Shown: positions 1 through 7,911 of the stretch, piece after piece
How positions within the stretch are numbered: the first letter of the stretch is position 1
How the letters are laid out: every line of letters begins with the position of its first letter
From: Balneola sp.
GTDB taxonomy: Bacteria; Bacteroidota; Rhodothermia; Balneolales; Balneolaceae
Assembly: GCA_017643645.1 (NCBI GenBank)
Contig: JAEPNB010000006.1
Span: 1 to 64,000, forward strand
Direction: 5' to 3'
Length of the DNA stretch: 64,000 bases
Notes under the pieces: model-generated
What the model was told of the DNA's origin: nothing
Seen by the model: only the letters and a program-made list of their open reading frames with translations
Databases searched by the model: none
Translations under genes and position numbers: made by a program

Positions 1-280
1 AAAAGTACCAAAAGCTCCCGACAAGAATTATTGGCGCGAACTCCATTACATCGACTAATCATTACAAAAGGTCTTCGTTCGCATGATACATATTCAAGAA
101 TCAGCCTGAGTGTAATGATTGCTCCTCCGGAGCCGTCGATTTCATTACGTTCTTGCTCCGCCAATAATTCTAAAGGTCGGTGTAGTTGGAGGCTTTTTCT
201 GAGATCGTAAGGATTTTAAGCAGAACAATTTTGTAAGTGAATTACATGACATCTACAGGAATGACCTGCTTGCAATATTG
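1..280. repeat. Long hairpin repeat, copy A (cut by window start)
   Basis: This non-coding block matches 30644-30920 over about 275 bp. Base 1 corresponds to 30644, inside a small ACTTTTG/CAAAAGT hairpin in copy B, so the element continues to the left of the window. Its core is an inverted repeat: GAATTATTGGCG at 25-36 pairs perfectly with CGCCAATAATTC at 159-170, and CCGAC (18-22) pairs with GTCGG (176-180) outside it. Further complementary blocks lie inside, with a small GCTCC/GGAGC hairpin near 120-133. No open reading frame is convincing. It may be a MITE-like element or a structured RNA; the sequence alone does not decide. Confidence 0.75.
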
Positions 281-335
281 AGGTTGGTATAAAGAAATTT
301 TGTCATCGAATTATAAAACATCAACAGGTATGTCA
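233..335. repeat. Two copies of a 33-bp GTCA...TGAC repeat
   Basis: Positions 233-265 and 301-335 carry two diverged copies of a short motif with a GAATTA core, then ACATC(T/A)ACAGG and TGAC or TGTCA at the end. The same motif occurs at 30879-30911 and, inverted, at 41691-41720. It looks like a REP-type intergenic repeat. The rest of 1-382 holds nothing else that I recognise. Confidence 0.6.
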
Positions 336-382
336 ATTTTTAGAATTTAAAAATCCTATCCACAAACAATCTATTTTCACCT

Positions 383-1798
383 TTATTTGATCAGCATCAT
401 CTTCTTGGTTTGCATAAAGCTTCCTGCCTGTATTCTGTAAAAATAAAGTCCTGTTGAAAGACCTGATGCATTGAACTCAATTTTATGATGTCCGGCATTC
501 ATTTTTCCACTTATAAGCGTTGAAATTTCACGTCCAAGCAAATTATATACTTTCAGACTTACCACCGCTTGTTCAGGAAGTGCAAATTCAATATTCGTGC
601 TTGGGTTAAATGGATTCGGGTAATTTTGCCTTAAACTGAATTCTTTAGGCAAACCCAATTCGTCCTCACTAGATGTCATAATATGATCCAACACCTCTAC
701 ATATTTTACAACTGACTCTGATGCAAAAGCTCCCGAATACACGGTAATAGAGAACTCTTTTAAGGTGTCAGCTTTCTCTGAAACTTCATTATTATTGATA
801 TAATACGCAGTCCTTATTGCATCCTGATAAGTTTCCAAAGAAGCATTTCCTGATATTTTTATTCCACTTTCTACAGAATCAATGTCAAGAGAACCCGGAT
901 CGTCTATGAATAATGAATCTTCTTCCAGAAAGCCATTTGATATTTTTATAATAGCACTGTCAGCTGAAATATCAGTGCTTGAGGAAATACCAATATCACC
1001 GGCTATTAGCAATTCCGGACTGTCCTGAAAGTATTCTAATGTATCCGATGATTCAAAAGATAAGCTGGCCACTTCTGATAAACTGAAAACTTCAGAAGAG
1101 TACATTCCCCATACACTGTCTGCATTCATAACTCTCACAAACAAGATCTGATCTCCAATAGGCAGGTTTGTTGAAGGAATTGTAAACGTGGTTTCAATAT
1201 CGGCTCCTGTATCAACAGAAATGGGAGTAGCGGCGGCAAAACCGGGATCGGTATTAAAGAAATATTCTGCGGATATAATATTGCTAACTAAAACAGGATC
1301 GCTTTGGTCGATCAGGATCAGTTTTTTGATAGGCATGCCCCAGCTTCCATCTGTAAACTTTGCCCTGATGAAAACTGTATGCAAACCTACCGATAATCCC
1401 TCAGTACTAAGCATTGCTTCTTTATCGATTTGTGCAGATGCAGTAATTGGAATAGCCGTTCCACTTCCATGACCCGGATCTTCATCAAAGAAATATTCCA
1501 AGGCTTCTATTTCTCTTGCTTCTCCCTGATCCACCAAAATGAGTTTTTTAATGGTTAATCCCCATTCGTCGTCACTGTTTTTTGCACGGATAAAAAGTGT
1601 GTGTAATCCTCTGGAAAGTGACGAAGTCATAATGGAACCTTCATAATTCACTTCACCATCTACTTCGGTTACGGAAATAGAAGTACCATTTCCAAAACCC
1701 GGATCAGCATCGAAAAAGTATTCCAGTTGAGTTACCGTCTGGCCCATTAACGGTGAAGTTAAAAGCATCACCAGCAATACGTTTGCAAGGAATTTCAC
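383..1798 (-). CDS. T9SS-sorted surface protein with three internal repeats
   Basis: A 471-residue secreted protein. Residues 1-19 form a signal peptide ending near the G-Q of MGQ. Three repeats of about 70 residues follow, near 25-92, 97-165 and 175-245. Each opens with EYFF(D/N)xDPG, and each has a (L/I)FxR motif followed by xWG; they probably form beta-sandwich modules. A linker of about 120 residues comes next. The C-terminal 80 residues are a type A T9SS sorting domain (RQNYPNPFNPSTNIEF, then GREISTL and GLYFYRI), so the protein should be exported by T9SS and anchored or released at the surface. The ligand or role is unknown. The gene follows the 1802-2857 gene by 3 nt and is probably co-transcribed with it. 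Confidence 0.9.
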   Translation of the reverse strand: MKFLANVLLVMLLTSPLMGQTVTQLEYFFDADPGFGNGTSISVTEVDGEVNYEGSIMTSSLSRGLHTLFIRAKNSDDEWGLTIKKLILVDQGEAREIEALEYFFDEDPGHGSGTAIPITASAQIDKEAMLSTEGLSVGLHTVFIRAKFTDGSWGMPIKKLILIDQSDPVLVSNIISAEYFFNTDPGFAAATPISVDTGADIETTFTIPSTNLPIGDQILFVRVMNADSVWGMYSSEVFSLSEVASLSFESSDTLEYFQDSPELLIAGDIGISSSTDISADSAIIKISNGFLEEDSLFIDDPGSLDIDSVESGIKISGNASLETYQDAIRTAYYINNNEVSEKADTLKEFSITVYSGAFASESVVKYVEVLDHIMTSSEDELGLPKEFSLRQNYPNPFNPSTNIEFALPEQAVVSLKVYNLLGREISTLISGKMNAGHHKIEFNASGLSTGLYFYRIQAGSFMQTKKMMLIK

Positions 1799-1801
1799 GA
1801 C

Positions 1802-2857
1802 TTAATTCCCTTTTGCTTTGATAGTAACCTCGATATCCTCACCGGCCTTAATTTCATCTGGGATTATAATGTCATACACAAATGGTAAAGAGAATATGGA
1901 ATTAGAATAAGTACCAACACCACCCGATGGACCAATATGAGTTCCGTCTGTTCCTGCATTCAAAAGGCTACTCAGTTTTGGAGTAGTATCCCAATTCATA
2001 TCAAATACATTTGTACTATTTGAGACAGCTGTATCTGCAAAAATATCTGTTGGATTGAGCGCTTCATTTACCACATTATTCTCTCCAAAATTAGACCCAT
2101 CATTGATCGGTAAAATTATATCGAAGAAGTTGTTCAGAAATGTATTGTTATTATCTGCAATTTCCTGAATTTGAGCATCCGCGTATTGATAGCGTTGTGT
2201 TTTCAGAAAAATATTGTTTTTGAAGGTACTGTTACTGATCGATCTTACGGTGAAGTCAAAAAATATACTATTATGGAAATTACTATTTCTAATATCCTTG
2301 TAGTCAGAAATCGAAGAACCCGCCGGATTGATAATACAACGACGAAAAATAACAGCTGTATTATCGTCATTGCTAAGAGTAAGTTTATCGATATACGAGT
2401 GAGAAACTGTAAGCCCTTGAACAAAACTAGCAACAATATTGCCTAACACAGACCCATGAACGACAATTGTAGACGAAGGATCTGTGGTATTCGCATTATC
2501 TAAAAAAATTTGATTTATCTGAAGACCTTTAAAAACTAGATGTGAAGAATTATCGACATCAATAGTGCCTACCTCTGAACCATAATTAAAGTTCTTATTT
2601 ATGGCTGAAGTATTATAACCCAACCCTATTAGAGTGAGTTCTTCCCGATCTTCAATATCCACATTCCCATAACTATTAGGACTAGGCAATATGTAAATAA
2701 CATCTCCTGATTGTGCTGCATCTATAGCTGTTTGCAAATCTGAGTAATAATTTGAACCCGAAGGTGTGTGCTCAGTATTATCAACGACTAATATATTTTG
2801 TGCAGCTGTAATTTGAGTTGCTAATACAGCGATGAGTAAAAAGAGAATTTTTTTCAT
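1802..2857 (-). CDS. Secreted beta-helix-like protein of unknown function
   Basis: A 351-residue protein with a clear signal peptide (MKKILFLLIAVLATQITAAQ). The ATG at 2857 is chosen because it begins exactly at this signal peptide; an in-frame start 18 codons upstream would add a charged tail in front of it. An AIDAAQSGDVIYI segment near residue 50 resembles the entry of right-handed parallel beta-helix proteins, and the Asn/Ser-rich middle with regularly spaced hydrophobics fits such a fold. No T9SS domain is present here, while the gene 3 nt downstream has one. The last 15 residues (IKAGEDIEVTIKAKGN) end abruptly. The function is unknown; a surface structural or carbohydrate-binding role is only a guess. 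Confidence 0.85.
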   Translation of the reverse strand: MKKILFLLIAVLATQITAAQNILVVDNTEHTPSGSNYYSDLQTAIDAAQSGDVIYILPSPNSYGNVDIEDREELTLIGLGYNTSAINKNFNYGSEVGTIDVDNSSHLVFKGLQINQIFLDNANTTDPSSTIVVHGSVLGNIVASFVQGLTVSHSYIDKLTLSNDDNTAVIFRRCIINPAGSSISDYKDIRNSNFHNSIFFDFTVRSISNSTFKNNIFLKTQRYQYADAQIQEIADNNNTFLNNFFDIILPINDGSNFGENNVVNEALNPTDIFADTAVSNSTNVFDMNWDTTPKLSSLLNAGTDGTHIGPSGGVGTYSNSIFSLPFVYDIIIPDEIKAGEDIEVTIKAKGN

Positions 2858-2925
2858 GATGTCTTTTTGTTTGTTAAAATATTCGATTCCAAGGTTGCTG
2901 TAAATCCCCACTTCTGGTGATTTTT

Positions 2926-3630
2926 TCAGATCAATTCGAACGCTATTGCAAATTGAACCAATCCTGCCGTTGTTGGTATCCCCGTTTTTTTCTTAATGTT
3001 TTTTCGATGACTTTTCACCGTCTCCAAAGTTATATAGAGCTGTCCCGAAATATCTTTATTACTAAATCCCTGCGCTATCCCGGTTAAAACCTGCCTTTCT
3101 CTTCTGGTAAGCGATCGGAATTCATCAAAATGCTTTCTCACATACATCTCCTCACCGGCTATGCGCTCTATTCTGCGTGTTACCGAATCAATTCCTGAAA
3201 TCGGATTTGAGGAAGTGAGTAATAAATTATGCTCTTTGAAAGGTTTACAAACGGTAAAGAAAGTGTCGAATTCCCCGGTTCTGGGATTGCGAATTTTCTG
3301 GAATTCTGCATGTAGCTGATCATCATCCGCTTTCTCATAAAACTCAAGGAATCGAGGGGCTACATACTTCAGGCTGTCGGGATGGATATTCTTTTCAAAA
3401 TACTCGAAGCCCATGTCATTGATCTCTTCTTTTGAAAGCAGCCCCCACTCTTCTCCCGCTTTATTTAAATGACCGATAGTGAGATCACTTTTATCATTTA
3501 CATGGAATATACCAGGCATCAGATCCACTAACTCCTGAAGCGAATCAAAGTTTTTCCGGAAAAGCTTGTCTAAAATATACAAGCTTTGAACCTGTGTCTT
3601 CAGAATTTCAGTCTCTGTTCTGTACCCCAT
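2926..3630 (-). CDS. LuxR-type transcriptional regulator with PAS-like sensor region
   Basis: A 234-residue DNA-binding protein. Roughly residues 20-150 resemble a PAS sensor fold (LMPGIFHVNDKSDLTIGHLN). The last 60 residues are a LuxR/NarL helix-turn-helix: LTRRERQVLTGIAQGFSNKD, then ITLETVKSHRKNIKKKTG. ATG at 3630 is preferred; a GTG at 3645 adds five residues. The two surface-protein genes follow on the same strand after 68 nt, so it may control them, but this rests only on position. The 5' region at 3631-3931 contains an AAGTGT-N6-ACACTT inverted repeat that could be an operator. Confidence 0.88.
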   Translation of the reverse strand: MGYRTETEILKTQVQSLYILDKLFRKNFDSLQELVDLMPGIFHVNDKSDLTIGHLNKAGEEWGLLSKEEINDMGFEYFEKNIHPDSLKYVAPRFLEFYEKADDDQLHAEFQKIRNPRTGEFDTFFTVCKPFKEHNLLLTSSNPISGIDSVTRRIERIAGEEMYVRKHFDEFRSLTRRERQVLTGIAQGFSNKDISGQLYITLETVKSHRKNIKKKTGIPTTAGLVQFAIAFELI

Positions 3631-3683
3631 ATTCGTTCTTTTCACAACCCATAAATCCGTTTACAAAATAGGATAAAAAGCGA

Positions 3684-3715
3684 AAGTGTCAAGCCGGAAG
3701 TGTCTGTAAACACTT
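3684..3715. promoter_or_regulatory. Possible operator upstream of the LuxR-type gene
   Basis: AAGTGT (3698-3703) and ACACTT (3710-3715) form a perfect 6+6 bp inverted repeat with a 6-nt spacer. A third AAGTGT half-site lies at 3684-3689. The sites are about 55-85 nt upstream of the LuxR-type start at 3630, a normal operator position. Nothing else is recognisable in 3631-3931. Confidence 0.3.
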
Positions 3716-3931
3716 GCGAGCCATGTAAAAACATATAATATTTTTGAAAATTTATGGCTTCCTAAGTACCATTGAATCATAATATTAAAGTCTGTGACGA
3801 GTAAATAAAAATGAAAACATATTAGCCCCGCCTTAATACTAAACTTCAGAAATCCCCGATAAATAATTCAACGATCACCAGGCTGATATTAATTCTTGCA
3901 TTCTAAAAATCTAACTCGTAATCTTAAACCA

Positions 3932-4003
3932 ATGAAATTAACAAACCAATATATCGCCCGGGAAATGATGTGTATGTGTTGCTATATGCAAACACTTCAC
4001 TAG
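3932..4003 (+). CDS. Met/Cys-rich leader peptide of the methionine operon
   Basis: A 23-codon open frame starting ATG-AAA-TTA and ending in TAG at 4001-4003. Residues 12-19 read MMCMCCYM, so seven of eight residues are Met or Cys, an extreme bias for a short frame. It lies about 30 nt upstream of a strong intrinsic terminator (4033-4069) and just ahead of the SAM-I riboswitch that leads metY-metX-hom. This layout, a biased peptide followed by a terminator and then the biosynthetic genes, is that of a classical transcription attenuator. Translation is not shown by the sequence; there is no strong Shine-Dalgarno sequence, which is common in this phylum. Confidence 0.6.
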   Translation: MKLTNQYIAREMMCMCCYMQTLH

Positions 4004-4069
4004 GGCTTTTATATTTTAGAAAAGAAATTTTCAAAGTCCTTTAGAGTGTATGATCTGAAGGACTTTTTT
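3993..4069 (+). terminator. Intrinsic terminator with competing upstream strand (attenuator 1)
   Basis: AAAGTCCTTTAG (4033-4044) pairs over 12 bp with CTGAAGGACTTT (4055-4066), with one G-T pair, and a run of T follows at 4064-4069. No other gene on this strand ends upstream, so the terminator must act on the leader transcript. The stretch 3998-4009 (CACTAGGGCTTT), which overlaps the leader stop codon, can pair with 4033-4048 with two small bulges. That pairing would block the terminator stem and makes it a candidate antiterminator. Confidence 0.7.
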
Positions 4070-4108
4070 ATTGGCTGTTAGTTTCATTCGTTCTTTAACA
4101 TCATGCAT

Positions 4109-4231
4109 TCTCATCGAGAAAGGTGGAGGGATCAGGTCCTGCGAAGCCTTGGCAACCGTCCTGTACAAATTTGTACAGGAAAAGGTGCTACATCCTGCTT
4201 AGTACAAATATTTGTACTGAGAAAGATGAGT
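4109..4231 (+). ncRNA. SAM-I (S-box) riboswitch
   Basis: The conserved S-box core is visible: GAGAAAGGTGGAGGGA (4116-4131), a CCTTGGCAACC segment (4147-4157), AAGGTGCTA (4182-4190) followed by TCCTGC, and GAGAAAGATGAG at the 3' end. P1 is formed by CTCATC (4110-4115) and GATGAG (4225-4230). Two inner stems are near-perfect palindromes: CCTGTACAAATTTGTACAGG (P3, 4160-4179) and AGTACAAATATTTGTACT (P4, 4201-4218). It precedes metY-metX-hom, the expected regulon. SAM binding should stabilise P1 and allow the downstream terminator to form. Confidence 0.95.
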
Positions 4232-4292
4232 GCGAAGAGCTCTACTGTATTTGTAAGCCTCTTTCGGACTCATCCCCGAAAGGGGCTTTTTT
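4225..4292 (+). terminator. Riboswitch expression platform: antiterminator and terminator
   Basis: Terminator: AGCCTCTTTCGG (4256-4267) pairs with CCGAAAGGGGCT (4276-4287) and is followed by six T. Antiterminator: the 3' strand of P1 with its extension (4225-4240) pairs with 4259-4274, which covers the 5' arm of the terminator and its loop; GATGAGT matches ACTCATC perfectly. P1 and the antiterminator share 4225-4230, so SAM-bound P1 frees the terminator and turns the operon off. Confidence 0.9.
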
Positions 4293-4303
4293 ATTAATTA
4301 TAA

Positions 4304-5638
<1,335 letters not shown>

Positions 5639-5660
5639 TGTATTTCGACAAGGAATTTTT

Positions 5661-6716
5661 ATGAGCAACAAACCAAACATCACAACAATAAATCAAGCCC
5701 GGACTACCGAATCCGGGTTTGATTTTCCTTCCTTAGATATTGCCTGGAATAGTTGGGGAACACTCAACGAAACAAAGGACAACGTGATTCTGATCTGTCA
5801 TGCTTTAACCGGAAGTTCTAATGCAAAAGATTGGTTTTACGGCCTTTTTGACTCAACCGGATTTATTGATCTTGACAAGCATTTTGTTTTGTGTATAAAC
5901 AATTTGGGTAGTTGTTACGGATCAACCGGACCCTCTTCTGTATCGCCTGTTACCGGGAAGCCCTATCAGGCAGATTTTCCAGAAATTACCATTCGGGATA
6001 TAGTAAAACATCAACAATTACTGCTTGATCATCTTGGTATTAAAGGCATTGAATTGGCAATTGGGGGATCGATGGGCGGCATGGTAGCATTGGAATTCGG
6101 ACTGATGGATCCAAGAATTCAATCATTAGCTTTGCTTGCTATGGGGAAATCTCACACTCCCTGGGCTATAGGAATAAGCCATGCACAAAGAAAAGCTATT
6201 TATGCTGATGAAAACTGGAAAGATGGATTTTTTGAACCCAAAGTTCCTCCACAGAAAGGTTTATCTGCAGCCAGAGCTCTTGCAATGATCACTTACCGTT
6301 CACCTCAAAATTATGAACACAAGTTCCGAAGAGACTTCAACAGGAATAAAGATCAGTTTGAGGTAGAATCATATTTAGATCATCAGGGAGAAAAACTCTC
6401 TTCCAGATTCGATGCCAACACATATATCACTTTAACAAAAGCCATGGATTCCCATGATGTATCAAGAAATCGTGGTTCTTTTAGAGAAGTCTTAGGTTCT
6501 TTGACAATACCATGTTTGATACTTGGTATTAACTCTGACCTTCTTTATCCCATAGCTGAGCAACAAGAACTTTCCGAATTAATTCCTGATTCAGAGTTCA
6601 ATCAAATCCATTCCGATTACGGTCATGATGCCTTTTTGATCGAATTCGAGCAAATCAATAAACATCTGACATCATTTTATCATTCTATTAAATCACTCCA
6701 TGAGCATCACACTTAA
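5661..6716 (+). CDS. metX: Homoserine O-acetyltransferase
   Basis: An alpha/beta-hydrolase-fold acyltransferase of 351 residues that makes O-acetylhomoserine for MetY. The nucleophile is S137 in AIGGSMGGMV. The other triad members are probably the Asp of GINSDLLYP and the His of DYGHDAF near the C-terminus. ATG at 5661 is chosen because an AAGGA ribosome site lies 7 nt upstream and the family sequence begins there; an in-frame start at 5625 would overlap metY. The 3' end overlaps hom by 17 nt. Whether acetyl- or succinyl-CoA is used cannot be read with certainty; pairing with MetY favours acetyl. Confidence 0.93.
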   Translation: MSNKPNITTINQARTTESGFDFPSLDIAWNSWGTLNETKDNVILICHALTGSSNAKDWFYGLFDSTGFIDLDKHFVLCINNLGSCYGSTGPSSVSPVTGKPYQADFPEITIRDIVKHQQLLLDHLGIKGIELAIGGSMGGMVALEFGLMDPRIQSLALLAMGKSHTPWAIGISHAQRKAIYADENWKDGFFEPKVPPQKGLSAARALAMITYRSPQNYEHKFRRDFNRNKDQFEVESYLDHQGEKLSSRFDANTYITLTKAMDSHDVSRNRGSFREVLGSLTIPCLILGINSDLLYPIAEQQELSELIPDSEFNQIHSDYGHDAFLIEFEQINKHLTSFYHSIKSLHEHHT

Positions 6717-7791
6717 TTCAATCACCGGAAAAAACATATCCATTTATAAGAGCAAAAAAACTATTCCCGTTTTTATTGCCGGAAACGGAGCCATTGGTGG
6801 CACACTCATCCGCCAAATCAATCATCTTAATAATCCTCTGTTCCAAGTTAAAATTGTTGGCGTTTGTAACAGCAAAAAAGTGATCTGGGATCCCGATCCG
6901 GATTTATTTCATGAAAAGCTTAAGTATTCCGACGAAGAAACCAATTGGGAAAATATTACAAATAAACTTGCTCGTTATCCTGAAGGACTCATTTTCATAG
7001 ATGCAACGGGAAGTGAAATTGTAGCCCGTCAATATCTTAAACTTCTTACTCAGGGAATTCATATTACTACACCCAGCAAAAGAGCAAATACATTTGAGCA
7101 GAGTTATTTTGAGGAGCTTAAAGCTTTTCAACAGTCGGGAAGAGTACAATACAGATACGAAACTGCTGTTGGCGCCGGACTTCCAGTCATCAACACCATT
7201 AATAATTTAATTGAATCTGGCGATTCCATAACAAAAATATCCGGTGTGGTTTCTGGCACAATGACCTACATCTTTAATCAGCTGCAACAAGGAATTCCGT
7301 TTAGCAAGATCATTAAAAGTGCTAAAAGGGAAGGGTATTCAGAACCCGATCCCAGAGATGATCTCTCCGGAGAAGATGTAGCCCGCAAGTTTTTAATAAT
7401 GGCCAGAACCTGCGGATATAAGTTTGAAAGGGATCAGATTAAAGTGGAATCATTGGTTCCAAAAGAACTCATAGACTATCAGGTTAACGGCTTTTTAGAT
7501 CATCTCTCTTTTTATGATGATCATTGGAAAAACAGAAACTCACAGGCATTATTAAATAATAAACGTCTTCGTTACACCGGAGAATTCACTCCCGATGGAA
7601 TTGAAATTGGAATTAAGGAAGTCCCCACAGACTCACCTTTAGGAGGGCTGCGACAAACGGATAATCTTATCCAGATCTATTCAGAACGCTATGCTGATTC
7701 CCCTATAGTAATTCAGGGACCCGGAGCCGGCAAAGAAGTCACTGCTGCAGGAGTTTTGAGTGATATTATTGAGATTGGAAGAAATATTTGA
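6700..7791 (+). CDS. hom: Homoserine dehydrogenase without ACT domain
   Basis: Reduces aspartate semialdehyde to homoserine, the substrate of MetX. At 363 residues it has the NAD(P)-binding motif GNGAIGG near residue 28, the catalytic region VSGTMTYIFNQL and SAKREGYSEPDPRDDLSGED, and the end GPGAGKEVTAAGVLSDI. There is no C-terminal ACT domain and no aspartokinase part, so feedback control by threonine through an ACT domain is not expected. The ATG at 6700 lies inside metX, which suggests translational coupling. A diverged second copy of the last 13 codons is found at 9578-9618. Confidence 0.92.
   Translation: MSITLNSITGKNISIYKSKKTIPVFIAGNGAIGGTLIRQINHLNNPLFQVKIVGVCNSKKVIWDPDPDLFHEKLKYSDEETNWENITNKLARYPEGLIFIDATGSEIVARQYLKLLTQGIHITTPSKRANTFEQSYFEELKAFQQSGRVQYRYETAVGAGLPVINTINNLIESGDSITKISGVVSGTMTYIFNQLQQGIPFSKIIKSAKREGYSEPDPRDDLSGEDVARKFLIMARTCGYKFERDQIKVESLVPKELIDYQVNGFLDHLSFYDDHWKNRNSQALLNNKRLRYTGEFTPDGIEIGIKEVPTDSPLGGLRQTDNLIQIYSERYADSPIVIQGPGAGKEVTAAGVLSDIIEIGRNI
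7752..7791 (+). repeat. hom 3' end, left copy of a duplicated segment
   Basis: Positions 7752-7772 are identical to 9581-9601 (21 nt). The similarity goes on at protein level to the stop codon (EIGRNI here, EIAKIG in the distant copy). The two copies flank the radical SAM gene. Confidence 0.8.
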
Positions 7792-7855
7792 AGCGGAATT
7801 TTATCCTTACCACCTATTATTTAAAGGCATACAACTTAGGTGTCTACGTTTAATC

Positions 7856-7884
7856 TTGTAGAATTAACTACTATTAGCTATAAT
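7856..7884 (+). promoter_or_regulatory. Candidate sigma70-like promoter of the radical SAM gene
   Basis: TTGTAG (7856-7861) and TATAAT (7879-7884) are separated by 17 nt, a proteobacterial-type -35/-10 arrangement. The gene starts 28 nt later after a perfect AGGAGG Shine-Dalgarno sequence (7901-7906). Both are unusual here, where most genes have weak ribosome sites and promoters are expected to be of the TTTG/TAnnTTTG kind. Confidence 0.45.
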
Positions 7885-7911
7885 TGTTTATTCTTTTAAC
7901 AGGAGGCTATT

